Below, piece after piece: positions 8,681 through 16,901 of a DNA stretch of 64,000 bases. The notes beneath the pieces are model-generated. The model was not told where the DNA came from, made no database searches, and saw only the letters and a list, made by a program, of their open reading frames with translations. This stretch comes from PALSA-278 sp963760285 (GTDB lineage Bacteria; Acidobacteriota; Terriglobia; Acidiferrales; UBA7541): contig CAVXCI010000003.1 in assembly GCA_963760285.1 (NCBI GenBank), positions 310,001 through 374,000 on the forward strand, in the 5' to 3' direction. The position numbers and the translations under genes were made by a program. How positions within the stretch are numbered: position 1 is the first letter of the stretch; the number at the start of each line of letters is the position of its first letter.

Positions 8681-9931
8681 ATGAAGCCGGGGAGTGGGGG
8701 GAGATTTTCCACGCTGTTGCTGGCGAGTTTTGCCGCGCTGCTAGTTCTTGCGCTGGCGATTTTCAAACTGCCGCAAGCCGCGGCGCGGCAATCCCAGCCG
8801 ACGGCCACGCAAAGCCGGCAATCTCCACAGGCGCAGGCGGCGCGGGGGCCGGAAGGCGCCACCGGCGGAGCAAAGGAGAAAACCGCCGCCGAGGTATTCA
8901 AGAATATCCAGGTGCTGAAGGACGTCCCGGCCAGCCAGTGGCGCGACACCATGCAGGTGGTCGCCATGTCCCTCGGAGTAGGATGCGATTTCTGTCACAA
9001 CACTCAAGATTTGGCCAGCGATGAAAAGGACCAAAAGAAGACCGCGCGCAAAATGATGGTGATGATGCTGGACATTAACAAGACGAGCTTCGCGGGTCAT
9101 CCGGCGATTTCCTGTTATTCCTGCCACCAGGGCTTTCAAAAGCCAGTCGGCATGATTCGCTCCGGTGACGCCGCGCTTACTTATGAAGATGTCGCCACAC
9201 CCGTGGAAGTGAAGAAGGAAAGAGATCTTCCCACTCTGGACGAGGTGATTGCCAAGTATGAGAAGGCCATGGGCGGCGCGGAGGCGCTGGCCAGGGTGAC
9301 TTCGCGCGTGAGCACGGGCAAGCGCTCCAGCAAGGAAGGCGCGTCCATCCCCGAGACCATTGACCAAAAATCCCCGGACATGGTCCTCCTGAATCTGGTT
9401 ACTCCCCGCGGCGAGGTCTTCAATGGTTTCGACGGAAAGTCAGGATGGGCCGCCTCGCCATTAGGCATAAACACGCCTGAGGGGTTTCCGCAAGTGATAC
9501 TGACACGCGAGACGCAAATAGACCCCGTGGCGGCGCTGGTGAAGTTTTCAGACAAACAGATTCTGGGGACCACGTTTCTCGACGGGAAGGATGGCCGCGA
9601 AGTCTTTCTGGTGACGGGAGTGGCGCCGGATGGCATCCACGAGCGGTTCTATTTCGACGTCACCACCGGGCTGCTGATTCGCCGCCTGGTGCAATTCCCG
9701 ACCGCCGTCGGAATTTTGCCTCTGCAGGTTGATTACGACGATTTCCGCAGCGTGGATGGAGTGCAGGTTCCGTTTACCACCATGTGGTGGATGGCCGACG
9801 AGGCGTGGACAAACAAGCTGACGGAAGTGAAGGACAATGTGCCCTTGGAGGATTCGCTGTTCGCGCGGCCGGCCCATGCGCCCGCGCCGACAGCGCCGGC
9901 GGTTCCGCAGGCCCCGCCGCCCGGCCAATAA
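8681..9931 (+). CDS. Dihaem c-type cytochrome (photosynthetic reaction-centre cytochrome c subunit-like)
   Basis: This is a 416-aa protein anchored or exported by an N-terminal hydrophobic segment (LLLASFAALLVLALAIF). Two CxxCH haem sites, CDFCH and CYSCH, lie about 45 residues apart. A Met-rich stretch between them (KMMVMMLDI) could supply axial ligands. This arrangement resembles half of the tetrahaem reaction-centre cytochrome family, which is common in non-photosynthetic Acidobacteriota. The C-terminal ~230 residues (from DEVIAKYEKAMGG) resemble LolA/outer-membrane-lipoprotein-sorting beta-sheet domains. ATG 8681 follows AGGAGGAAGG. Likely role: periplasmic electron transfer; the partner is unknown. 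Confidence 0.8.
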   Translation: MKPGSGGRFSTLLLASFAALLVLALAIFKLPQAAARQSQPTATQSRQSPQAQAARGPEGATGGAKEKTAAEVFKNIQVLKDVPASQWRDTMQVVAMSLGVGCDFCHNTQDLASDEKDQKKTARKMMVMMLDINKTSFAGHPAISCYSCHQGFQKPVGMIRSGDAALTYEDVATPVEVKKERDLPTLDEVIAKYEKAMGGAEALARVTSRVSTGKRSSKEGASIPETIDQKSPDMVLLNLVTPRGEVFNGFDGKSGWAASPLGINTPEGFPQVILTRETQIDPVAALVKFSDKQILGTTFLDGKDGREVFLVTGVAPDGIHERFYFDVTTGLLIRRLVQFPTAVGILPLQVDYDDFRSVDGVQVPFTTMWWMADEAWTNKLTEVKDNVPLEDSLFARPAHAPAPTAPAVPQAPPPGQ

Positions 9932-9989
9932 GCGGGCGCGGATTTCGGATTTCATGGCCCGGATTTCACAACCAGGACAGGGGAGCCAA

Positions 9990-10511
9990 ATGTTGAATTG
10001 CTGGAAGCGGTGCGCGGCGGCTACGGTGATTTTCCTGTTGGGCGGAGGTTTCGGCACGGCACGAGCCGCCCATGCGTCCGGCCAGATGGCGGCGGAAAGG
10101 AAAGAAATTCGCGATTTCGTTCTCACCACCGAGAAGCTGGACAAGTACGAAGCCTCGGCCAACGCGGAGAGCAAATTGATGAAGAGCGACCCGGGCCTGA
10201 AGAAACAGCTGGACGAAGAGTCCATGGACACCGAGGGCAGCACCGTCGCGGGAAGCGTGAAGAACATCCAGAAGCACCCCACGCTGGTTTCCGCCATTCA
10301 GAGTTCCGGCCTTTCCATTCACGACTACGTGGTAATGACCTACACGCTGATCAATTCCTCCTCCGCCGTGGCCATGAAAAAGAGCGGCGCCATCAAGGAA
10401 TACCCGGCCAACGTATCGCCGGGGAATGCGGCGTTCACGGAGCAGAATTTCGACCGCATCAAGAAGATGCTAAATAGCATGTCCGGCGACAGTGACGGCG
10501 ACGACCAGTAG
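9990..10511 (+). CDS. Small secreted protein of unknown function
   Basis: This is a 173-aa protein with a signal peptide (CAAATVIFLLGGGFGTARA). The rest is helical and charged (AAERKEIRDFVLTTEKLDKY), with no cysteine motif or domain I recognise. The stretch SSGLSIHDYVVMTYTLINSSSAVAM may be a hydrophobic helical hairpin. ATG 9990 is chosen because GGGGAG lies about 5 nt upstream. It lies 58 bp after the cytochrome gene on the same strand, so a periplasmic role linked to that cytochrome is possible but unproven. Confidence 0.7.
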   Translation: MLNCWKRCAAATVIFLLGGGFGTARAAHASGQMAAERKEIRDFVLTTEKLDKYEASANAESKLMKSDPGLKKQLDEESMDTEGSTVAGSVKNIQKHPTLVSAIQSSGLSIHDYVVMTYTLINSSSAVAMKKSGAIKEYPANVSPGNAAFTEQNFDRIKKMLNSMSGDSDGDDQ

Positions 10512-10552
10512 AGACGGATGAGCGCACCAGCGCCAATGACAAGGTAACTTCC

Positions 10553-13111
10553 ATGACTGAAACCACAAAAGCAGACGAAAAATTGCTCGCCACCGGCGAC
10601 GGGCAGTCCGCGGAGGCGGATGAACTTGTGGCTGAAGGCATTCGTCTGGGCGACGCCGGAAAGTACGACGAGGCCATTGAAAAATACAAGAAGGCCCTCG
10701 ACCTGCAGGCGGACGCCTGGCTGGCGCATATCAACTGGGGCGTGTGCCTCAACAATCTGCAGAAGCACGAGCAGGCAATTCCCCACTACGAAGAATGCAT
10801 CGCCCATAACTTCAAGGTGTCCGATGCCTATCGCCTCTGGGGCGAAGCGCTGGCGGGGTTGGGGGATTACAAGGGCGCGCGGGAAAAGTTTGATAAGGCG
10901 CTGGAAGGCAACCGGGATTCGGCGCAAATCCACTTTGATCTCGGTTTTTCCTTTGGGAATCTCAAACAGTACGACGATGCCATCGCGGAATACAAAAAAG
11001 CCACGGAGTTGCAACCTGATTTCGGGCTGGCCTACATCAACTGGGGAGTATGCCTTTCCAATTTGAAGAGGTATTTGGAGGCTATTCCCCAGTTCGAAAA
11101 ATGCATCGCGCTGAATTTTAGCGTGGCGGAGGCCTATCGTCTCTGGGGCGAAGCCCTCACGGGATTGCAGGATTATGATGGCGCGCTGGTGAAGCTTCAA
11201 AAGTCACTGGAAATCCGCCCCGATTTCGCCCAGACCTATTTTGATATCGGATTTGCCCTAGGGACACTCAAACGGTACGAGATGGCTGTCGAACAATACA
11301 AAAAAGCAGCCGAGTTGGACCCGGCCATGGACCTGGCCTATGTAAATTGGGGAATCAACCTCGCCAATCTGGGCAAATTCGACGAGGCCATTAAACAGTA
11401 CAAGAAGGCCACCGACAGCCAACCGAACCTGGCCATGGCATGGCTGAACTGGGGCATCAGTCTGGCCAACCTCGGTCAGTTCGAGGAGGCAATCAAGAAG
11501 TATGCGCGAACCATGGAGCTGGACTCCGCCAACACCCCCGATTCCGATGACGAGTTGCGGCAATATCTCGCCAACACGTATCTGTATTGGGGCATCGCGC
11601 TCGTTAATTTGAAGCGGTATGGCGACGCGATAGAGAAATACGCCCAGGCCGGGCGTTTGCGCGTGGACCCGCAGCTCACCAACTTCAATTGGGGCGTGGC
11701 CCTGGGCGAACTGCGCCGTTACGACGACGCCATTGAAAAATATCGCGCCGCCACCGATGCGCGTCCAGAAACTCCGTACCCCTATGGCCTGCACAACATC
11801 GGATTCCTGTATTGGAAGAAAGGGCAGTTTAGTATCGCGCGCCAGGAATGGGGGAATGCTCGCGCGATCTATGAGCAGGGGCGGGAATCCGCGGCCAAGG
11901 CGCGCAACGCGGACTATTTTCAGTATTTCGGCGAAATGCTCAGGGCCATGTCCACGGAGCCGCTGGAAATTCAGTCTGTCCTGGACGAGGGACTTTCCTT
12001 CCAGCCCGATCACCCCGGTATTCTCTCCGCCCAGGTCGCCGTATATCTGGACAAATGGCAGGACAATAATGAGATCACCGACTACTGGAAAGCCCGCCAG
12101 TCCTATAAGAAAGCCGAAGCCTCCCTGAAAGAGATGATCAAGAACCGGCAAGACGCCAACCTCCTTTTGCGGCTGGGGCGCCTGCATCTGGCCGTGGACG
12201 AGTGCGATGACGCTGAGAAAATCCTGAAGCAGGCCTTGAAGGCGGACGGCGAGATTGCTGAAATCCACGCTGATCTTGGGCTTATTCGCCTGCGCCAGAA
12301 TGATCCTCAGGGCGGACTGCGTCATCTGGAGGCGGCGCTCCGCCGGGATCCTGACAACCTCACCATTCGCGGCAATTTTGCCGACGCCTGCGTGAAGGCC
12401 AAGCGCCTGGACCAGGCGGAAACGGAGTACAAGAAAGTTCTCCGTCTGGCGAAAAACCACCTGGAATCGCTGATTGGACTGGGCGAATGTTATACGGCCA
12501 TGGCGGAGCTTGGGAATGACGAAGAGCTGTTTCAGGAGGCGGAGCGCCAGTTCCTCGCCGCCATCAACATCAACGAGTCCAGCTCCAACGACGCCTCCAA
12601 GCAATTGAAGAAGAAGGACCTGACCGCTATTTACTATTCCATCGGCTACGCGCGCGTGAAGCGCTACGAAGCCGTGAAGGTGGGCGGGGATGAGAGCCTT
12701 CTGCGCGACGCGGAAAAATATTTCAAGATGTCCTATGCCGCGGACAACGACCATGAACGCGCCAATCGCGCCGCCAAGGCCATCAAAGACCGCTTGCGCC
12801 GCATACGGACGGAATGGTTCGCCAAACAGATGGGCGCTTACTTCATATTCGGATTGTCGCTGCTGATATTCCTGGGATCTTCCACCAGTTTCTTCTGGAG
12901 CTGGCCACGGCCTCTGAATGAAGGTTACTACGCGCTGCTGGGTTTCGGCTCAGTACTGTTTATGATCGCGGGACTTTCTCTGCCGCAACTGTTGAAACTG
13001 AAAGTGGGCAGCATTGAACTCGAAAAAGGCCCCGGCGATCAAAGCATAATAGCGGGCCCCCTGGGCATCAAGCGGGACCAGGCGGGATCTCTTTCCCTTC
13101 CTGCTAAGTAA
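10553..13111 (+). CDS. Large TPR-repeat membrane-anchored protein
   Basis: This is an 852-aa protein with no signal peptide. Residues 20-700 are tandem 34-residue tetratricopeptide repeats; at least ten are obvious, with the recurring pattern AWLAHINWGVCLNNLQKHEQ and YxEAIxxYKKALEL. Several adjacent repeats are nearly identical, pointing to recent internal expansion. Two hydrophobic helices follow (YFIFGLSLLIFLGSSTSFF and YYALLGFGSVLFMIAGLSL), then a short tail containing KVGSIELEKGPG. The protein is therefore likely a cytoplasmic scaffold held to the inner membrane by its C-terminus. It lies 41 bp downstream of the preceding secreted-protein gene. Confidence 0.85.
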   Translation: MTETTKADEKLLATGDGQSAEADELVAEGIRLGDAGKYDEAIEKYKKALDLQADAWLAHINWGVCLNNLQKHEQAIPHYEECIAHNFKVSDAYRLWGEALAGLGDYKGAREKFDKALEGNRDSAQIHFDLGFSFGNLKQYDDAIAEYKKATELQPDFGLAYINWGVCLSNLKRYLEAIPQFEKCIALNFSVAEAYRLWGEALTGLQDYDGALVKLQKSLEIRPDFAQTYFDIGFALGTLKRYEMAVEQYKKAAELDPAMDLAYVNWGINLANLGKFDEAIKQYKKATDSQPNLAMAWLNWGISLANLGQFEEAIKKYARTMELDSANTPDSDDELRQYLANTYLYWGIALVNLKRYGDAIEKYAQAGRLRVDPQLTNFNWGVALGELRRYDDAIEKYRAATDARPETPYPYGLHNIGFLYWKKGQFSIARQEWGNARAIYEQGRESAAKARNADYFQYFGEMLRAMSTEPLEIQSVLDEGLSFQPDHPGILSAQVAVYLDKWQDNNEITDYWKARQSYKKAEASLKEMIKNRQDANLLLRLGRLHLAVDECDDAEKILKQALKADGEIAEIHADLGLIRLRQNDPQGGLRHLEAALRRDPDNLTIRGNFADACVKAKRLDQAETEYKKVLRLAKNHLESLIGLGECYTAMAELGNDEELFQEAERQFLAAININESSSNDASKQLKKKDLTAIYYSIGYARVKRYEAVKVGGDESLLRDAEKYFKMSYAADNDHERANRAAKAIKDRLRRIRTEWFAKQMGAYFIFGLSLLIFLGSSTSFFWSWPRPLNEGYYALLGFGSVLFMIAGLSLPQLLKLKVGSIELEKGPGDQSIIAGPLGIKRDQAGSLSLPAK

Positions 13112-13153
13112 CGCGCGCGGCAGGGCGGAAACCGCGGGCGTTGAAAATGAAAG

Positions 13154-13184
13154 GGCCCTTGCTCCAGGAAATGAAGCAAGGGCC
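13154..13184. terminator. Convergent-gene terminator hairpin
   Basis: GGCCCTTGCT (13154-13163) pairs perfectly with AGCAAGGGCC (13175-13184) across an 11-nt loop. It lies between the end of the rightward TPR gene and the end of the leftward Tudor-like gene, so it can serve both. On the minus strand a T-containing stretch (CTTTCATTTTC) follows. Confidence 0.7.
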
Positions 13185-13239
13185 AAGAACTCCTGAATTG
13201 CTTGTATGGCAGCCCGGATCTTCCGGGCCGGAGAAAGCG

Positions 13240-13476
13240 CTACTTAGCGGCGGCTACTTTGGGCTCGGCCGTCTTTTTCGCGCGGCGAACGGCACGGCGC
13301 CGCCGCGGCTTCAAGGGTGGCTCGCCGACGACCTCCGCCATCCATAGGCTGGTCACAAATTTTCTGGTACCGTGGTCGTCAAAATCCACTGTTGTGCGGT
13401 CGTTGTCGGACTCCACGATCACGCCCGCTCCATAAAGTTCATGGCGAATCGGCTGGCCTTCGGAAAGAACCTGCAT
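13240..13476 (-). CDS. Small Tudor/DUF3553-like protein with basic tail
   Basis: This is a 78-aa protein. Residues 8-45 (IRHELYGAGVIVESDNDRTTVDFDDHGTRKF) match the small beta-barrel seen at the C-terminus of UvrD/PcrA helicases and in DUF3553: H-x-x-[FY]-G-x-G-x-V followed by a V-x-F-D strand. The last ~25 residues are a lysine/arginine/alanine tail like bacterial histone-like tails, so nucleic-acid binding is likely. ATG 13476 is preferred over an upstream start because AAGGAG lies 8 nt before it. The gene precedes no operon partner; cspA lies upstream on the same strand. Confidence 0.7.
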   Translation of the reverse strand: MQVLSEGQPIRHELYGAGVIVESDNDRTTVDFDDHGTRKFVTSLWMAEVVGEPPLKPRRRRAVRRAKKTAEPKVAAAK

Positions 13477-13641
13477 CCTGGATTCTCCTTGGAATGATGT
13501 ATTTACACGGCTCTCAAAAGCGACTGACTGCCCCGGCGATAAAAACCCCCTCCGGTTCATGTCTGCAAGCGCTGGGCCCGTGGGAAGGGCGCTTTAAGCG
13601 TTGCCCTGCTTTGCTACTGCAAAAACCTATTGAAGTGTTTC

Positions 13642-13672
13642 GAGCGGGGCCAGCCAAAGGCCAGCCCCGCTC
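13642..13672 (-). terminator. Hairpin downstream of the cold-shock gene
   Basis: GAGCGGGGC (13642-13650) is exactly complementary to GCCCCGCTC (13664-13672), and the inner bases extend the stem through wobble pairs to about 14 bp. It starts 8 bp beyond the cold-shock stop codon. No U-run follows. Confidence 0.6.
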
Positions 13673-13679
13673 ATTCAGA

Positions 13680-13886
13680 TTAGAGGCCGCTTACATTCGC
13701 GGCTTGGAGCCCTTTGGGGCCCTGAGTAACCTCGAATTCCACTGCCTGGCCTTCATTCAGAGTGCGAAAGCCCTCATTCTGGATCGCGCTGTAATGCACG
13801 AAAACGTCTTCACCGGAGCCACGGCTGATAAAGCCATAGCCTTTGCCGGCGTTAAACCACTTCACTGTTCCTTGTTCTTTACTCAC
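13680..13886 (-). CDS. CspA-family cold-shock protein
   Basis: This is a 68-aa single cold-shock domain. RNP1 (KGYGFI, about residues 15-20) and RNP2 (VFVHY, about 28-32) are intact, as are the family-typical GTVKWFNAGKG start and the GPKGLQAANV end. Such proteins bind single-stranded RNA and DNA and act as RNA chaperones. The start is GTG at 13886, preceded by AGGAGAAGTTGCA. The upstream leader is long and contains a near-palindrome, as is common for regulated csp genes. Confidence 0.93.
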   Translation of the reverse strand: MSKEQGTVKWFNAGKGYGFISRGSGEDVFVHYSAIQNEGFRTLNEGQAVEFEVTQGPKGLQAANVSGL

Positions 13887-13918
13887 TGCAACTTCTCCTA
13901 TTTGTCTTAAAATGTTGC

Positions 13919-13934
13919 GTTTAGCCGGTTAAAC
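13919..13934 (-). promoter_or_regulatory. Near-palindrome in the cold-shock gene leader
   Basis: The 16-bp sequence GTTTAGCCGGTTAAAC is a palindrome except for one base pair. It lies 33-48 nt upstream of the GTG start of the cold-shock gene. It could be an operator or a small leader hairpin; nothing in the sequence decides which. Confidence 0.35.
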
Positions 13935-13981
13935 CAGCTCCACGGCAAGCGTTCGTACCTTCGATTTCCCAGCCTGGAAAC

Positions 13982-14014
13982 AAAAAAAGCTGTCTGGGCG
14001 TGTGCCCCGACAGC
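13982..14014 (-). terminator. Rho-independent terminator of the M23 gene
   Basis: Read on the minus strand, GCTGTC plus GGGC pair with GCCC plus GACAGC around a 4-nt loop, and seven T residues follow directly (the AAAAAAA at 13982-13988 on the plus strand). It lies about 105 bp downstream of the M23 stop codon and upstream of the cold-shock gene, so it separates the two units. Confidence 0.85.
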
Positions 14015-14118
14015 CTGATTGACCACGGCAAAAACATCCTAAGAGCAACAAACGCAGAGGCAGTGTATCACGGGAGCGAACGGAATTCAATGGGCGCTCG
14101 GCTGTTTATTGCCGCGTA

Positions 14119-15078
14119 CTACAATTCTCGTTTTATGCGCTCGGTAGGATCGTCTGGCAGGTCCACGACGGCTTTTGGGCGGACGAGGTCATTGCGCAGC
14201 AGGAACTGGCCGTCGAAGAGCATGGGAAGCCCCTTGCCGTCCAGAAGCAAGTCCGGGTCGCCGCCTTTCTTGGCCTGAATGTGGAGGTGCGGCTCGGTGC
14301 TGTTACCGGAATTGCCGGCGCGGGCGATGGTTCGTCCAGCGGAGACTTGATCGCCGACTCTAACGGCGATACTGCCGTGCTGGAGATGCGCGAGGCCCAC
14401 GTAAATTGCCGCGTTTCCAACCTGGATAATGACGTGATTGCCGAGAGGGTTGGCACGGTCGGCGAGGGGAGGGACCAGGTCAGGGAAAATGTCGGTCACA
14501 TGCGTCACCACACCGTCGCAGGGGCTGGAGACGGCCGCCCCGTAGGTGTAGTAGTCGCCGAGATTCGGCGAATAGAGTCTCGACGCCCTCGTGAGCAGAA
14601 ATCCTTTCAAGCGGAGAATGTCCAGAGCATATTTTTGCGAAGGCACGGTGTTATGTCGGTTCATAAAGCTGGCCTGGCCGCCGTGAGCCACATAGAAAAT
14701 TCCATTGCGTAGGGGAAAGGTGAGATCCACGGCGCCAGTCCGCGGAGAAGTCACGCGGTAATAAGCGGCGGGGAGGGCGGTGAGCACGCCGAAAGTAACC
14801 GCGCTGAGCAGTAGGCCGCGTGGTCCCGCGGAATTGTACGCGGCATAAAGAACCAGGAGAGGGAATTCCCAGCGCAGCGGATAGCCCACCCAGGACCAGT
14901 TTCCAGCCACGAAGAGATATCCCACCACCACGTGCGCGATGACGAAGTACGTGAACCATGCCGCGCCCCACGGAGGCGTGGATCCCCAGAGATATCCGGC
15001 CATGCAAAAGGGGACGGCGAGAAACGCCGTGAGGGCAACGATCCTGAACTTCAGCCGGGTTTTGAATTCCGCGTTCAC
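14119..15078 (-). CDS. Membrane-anchored M23 (LytM-type) peptidase
   Basis: The protein has three to four N-terminal membrane helices (for example IVALTAFLAVPFCMAGYLW and WFTYFVIAHVVVGYLFV) followed by an M23 domain. Visible motifs are NRHNTVPSQKYALDI (first His and Asp ligands), PCDGVV, GNHVIIQVG, a Gly-His-Leu loop (VGLAHLQHGS) and the HLHIQ ligand pair in GNSGNSTEPHLHIQ. M23 enzymes cleave peptidoglycan cross-bridges; here the catalytic domain should face the periplasm. The start is uncertain: GTG 15078 avoids overlap with the CDGSH gene, whereas TTG 15201 would add 41 residues and overlap it by 68 bp. Confidence 0.82.
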   Translation of the reverse strand: MNAEFKTRLKFRIVALTAFLAVPFCMAGYLWGSTPPWGAAWFTYFVIAHVVVGYLFVAGNWSWVGYPLRWEFPLLVLYAAYNSAGPRGLLLSAVTFGVLTALPAAYYRVTSPRTGAVDLTFPLRNGIFYVAHGGQASFMNRHNTVPSQKYALDILRLKGFLLTRASRLYSPNLGDYYTYGAAVSSPCDGVVTHVTDIFPDLVPPLADRANPLGNHVIIQVGNAAIYVGLAHLQHGSIAVRVGDQVSAGRTIARAGNSGNSTEPHLHIQAKKGGDPDLLLDGKGLPMLFDGQFLLRNDLVRPKAVVDLPDDPTERIKREL

Positions 15079-15133
15079 CTGTGTTCCCGATTCCAGAGGG
15101 CGGGCGGGTGGGAATGGTGAGCCGGACGCCGAG

Positions 15134-15385
15134 TCAGGGCTTCGGCGGAGTTCCTTGCGGCTCTTCGGCGCGGACGGCAGCGTCGGCGGCCTGGAAGCCA
15201 ACTTTGCTGTGCGTGCCGTCGCAGAAAGGTTTGTTCACGCTGGCGCCGCAGCGGCAGAGCGAATAGGCCGGCTTGCCGGTGAGGTCGTATTTGTTTCCCT
15301 GCGCGTCCACCAGCTCGATGGCGCCTTCGGGATCTTCCACGCGGTAAGGCCCATTGGGCCGGATAGTGATTTTCACTTGTGCCAT
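15134..15385 (-). CDS. CDGSH-type iron-sulphur protein (mitoNEET-like)
   Basis: This is an 83-aa protein with the full [2Fe-2S] binding signature CRCGASVNKPFCDGTH (C-x-C-x2-S-x3-P-x-C-D-G-T-H). It is preceded by a short beta domain (MAQVKITIRPNGPYRVEDP). CDGSH proteins carry a redox-active, labile cluster through three Cys and one His; their bacterial physiological partners are mostly unknown. ATG 15385 follows GAGGGAGG. An Ala/Pro-rich C-terminal tail follows the motif. Confidence 0.88.
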   Translation of the reverse strand: MAQVKITIRPNGPYRVEDPEGAIELVDAQGNKYDLTGKPAYSLCRCGASVNKPFCDGTHSKVGFQAADAAVRAEEPQGTPPKP

Positions 15386-15558
15386 TTTCCCTCCCTCGGC
15401 ATTAGAACTCACTGAGGCTGCGAAATGCAATCGGGTAAGATACTCAATAGTCGCGTGCCGGCGCGGCAAATCTGGCAATGCGGTGCGGGCACGGACATTG
15501 CCGTCGGCGGGAACAGCGCGGCCGCAGTGGTGTCCAATCACCCTGGGTGAGTTGACCT

Positions 15559-16563
15559 ATGACAAACAAACCAGCGATCCCGCTCGAATCGGTTTTCTCT
15601 CCGAGGGACAACCGACGCGGGTTGGCGGGACTTTTGACCGGCCCGATCATATGCGCGCTGGCATGTACGCTGTTAGCCGCGCCGGCGTGTTTCGCCGGGA
15701 ATGCAGCGGCCGCATATCCGGCAGTCTCCCATTCAGCAGCAAATGACAAGAAGTCCGCGACGCGTTGGGACCCTCCTAATGTGGACGCGCCGGTGAATGG
15801 TCTTTCCAGCACGCCGCCGTGCCCGCTGGCGGACGTTCTCCAACATGCTGGTGAGCGCGCCACGGAACTGGCCAGCAATCTGCAGCAGTTCACCGCGCGT
15901 GAAAAAATGCATGCCGAGATGCTCGGGCAGGTTTCCAATACGCTCGCCTCGGAGGACCGGGATTTTGATTATCTGGTGTTCATCACGCGAGAAGCCAACG
16001 GTTTGCTTTCCGTCCGCGAGAGCCACAAAGTTACCTATGGCACTGGTGGTTTTGACCAGGCCATGACCGATTCGGGACTCGCCGTGCTGGCGCTGATTTT
16101 CTATCCAGTCTATGCGGCGGATTACAACATGCGTTGCGAAGGCCAGACGGATTATCAGGGGCAGAAAGCCTGGGTGATCCACTTCGACCAGCGCAAGGAC
16201 AAACCCGCGGTGACGCGCGAATTTTCAACGGAGACCAGGCACTATCCCGCGAAGCTGAAGGGCCGTGCCTGGATTGCGGCGGACAGTTATCAGGTGTTGC
16301 ATCTGGAAACAAACCTTGCGGAGTGGATTCCCGGGGTGCGCTTGAAGAGCGAAGCCATCTCCATTGATTACGGCCCGGTTCAGTTTCACATCCGTCCCGT
16401 CACTCTCTGGCTGCCGCAAAGCGCCGAGGTGTTCTCCGAGTTCACCGGCGAACAATTGGGCGCGGCGCTCTCGCGAGCGCAGGGTTCGGACCTGCGCCGC
16501 TACCACGCGCAATATTCGTTCACGGACTTTCAGCTTTTTTCCGTGGGACTTGAGACCCAGTAA
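15559..16563 (+). CDS. Secreted protein of unknown function, possibly LolA-like
   Basis: This is a 334-aa protein with a signal peptide whose hydrophobic core is at residues 26-46 (LTGPIICALACTLLAAPACFA). The mature part has alternating beta strands (DYLVFITREANGLLSVRESHKV, GQKAWVIHFDQRKDK, GRAWIAADSYQVLHLETN) that recall the half-barrel fold of LolA/LolB or outer-membrane-lipoprotein-sorting domains. I do not recognise a named family. It stands alone between the CDGSH gene (divergent) and the FG-GAP gene. Confidence 0.7.
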   Translation: MTNKPAIPLESVFSPRDNRRGLAGLLTGPIICALACTLLAAPACFAGNAAAAYPAVSHSAANDKKSATRWDPPNVDAPVNGLSSTPPCPLADVLQHAGERATELASNLQQFTAREKMHAEMLGQVSNTLASEDRDFDYLVFITREANGLLSVRESHKVTYGTGGFDQAMTDSGLAVLALIFYPVYAADYNMRCEGQTDYQGQKAWVIHFDQRKDKPAVTREFSTETRHYPAKLKGRAWIAADSYQVLHLETNLAEWIPGVRLKSEAISIDYGPVQFHIRPVTLWLPQSAEVFSEFTGEQLGAALSRAQGSDLRRYHAQYSFTDFQLFSVGLETQ

Positions 16564-16901
16564 GCAGCCGGCTTTCTCGCTCGCTTGAGGCGAACCAGTT
16601 CGAATCCGGTTCGGCTGGCGCCGCCGAACTCGCGGCTTTCCAAAATCCACACGACGGCCCGGGGCATAGCTCAACTTTGGTACTGGCGGGAAGTTCTATT
16701 GCTCCGCGCGCCCGACGCGGCTATATTGGGTCATTCGTCCACGCGATGCGGCTGTTTTTTTCAGGACGGGATTTCGCGCACCGTTCATACACGTTTATAC
16801 GGCTCCACGTTTCGCGGGGGTTGGAAGGAACGGAAAACGTTTTTGCTGGTTGGATATTTGTCCTGGCCCTGGACAATCTGTTTTCGGATGAAGGGGATTC
16901 C
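16564..16901. other. 338-bp intergenic region
   Basis: I see no convincing gene here. A tRNA T-arm-like sequence (GTTCGAATCC) with a matching 7-bp outer stem (CAGCCGG at 16565-16571 and TCGGCTG downstream) occurs, but the D-arm is absent and the total length is only about 53 nt. The rest should contain the promoter of the FG-GAP gene. Confidence 0.35.

Noticed and set aside
11258..12754. 498-codon minus-strand frame inside the TPR gene
   Set aside because: It is a complement artefact of the repetitive TPR coding sequence; the sense strand is clearly the gene.
16565..16617. tRNA-like element with a GTTCGAATCC T-arm and a 7-bp outer stem
   Set aside because: Only about 53 nt long, no D-arm, one mismatch in the T-stem and no plausible anticodon arm. 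Treated as chance or a remnant.
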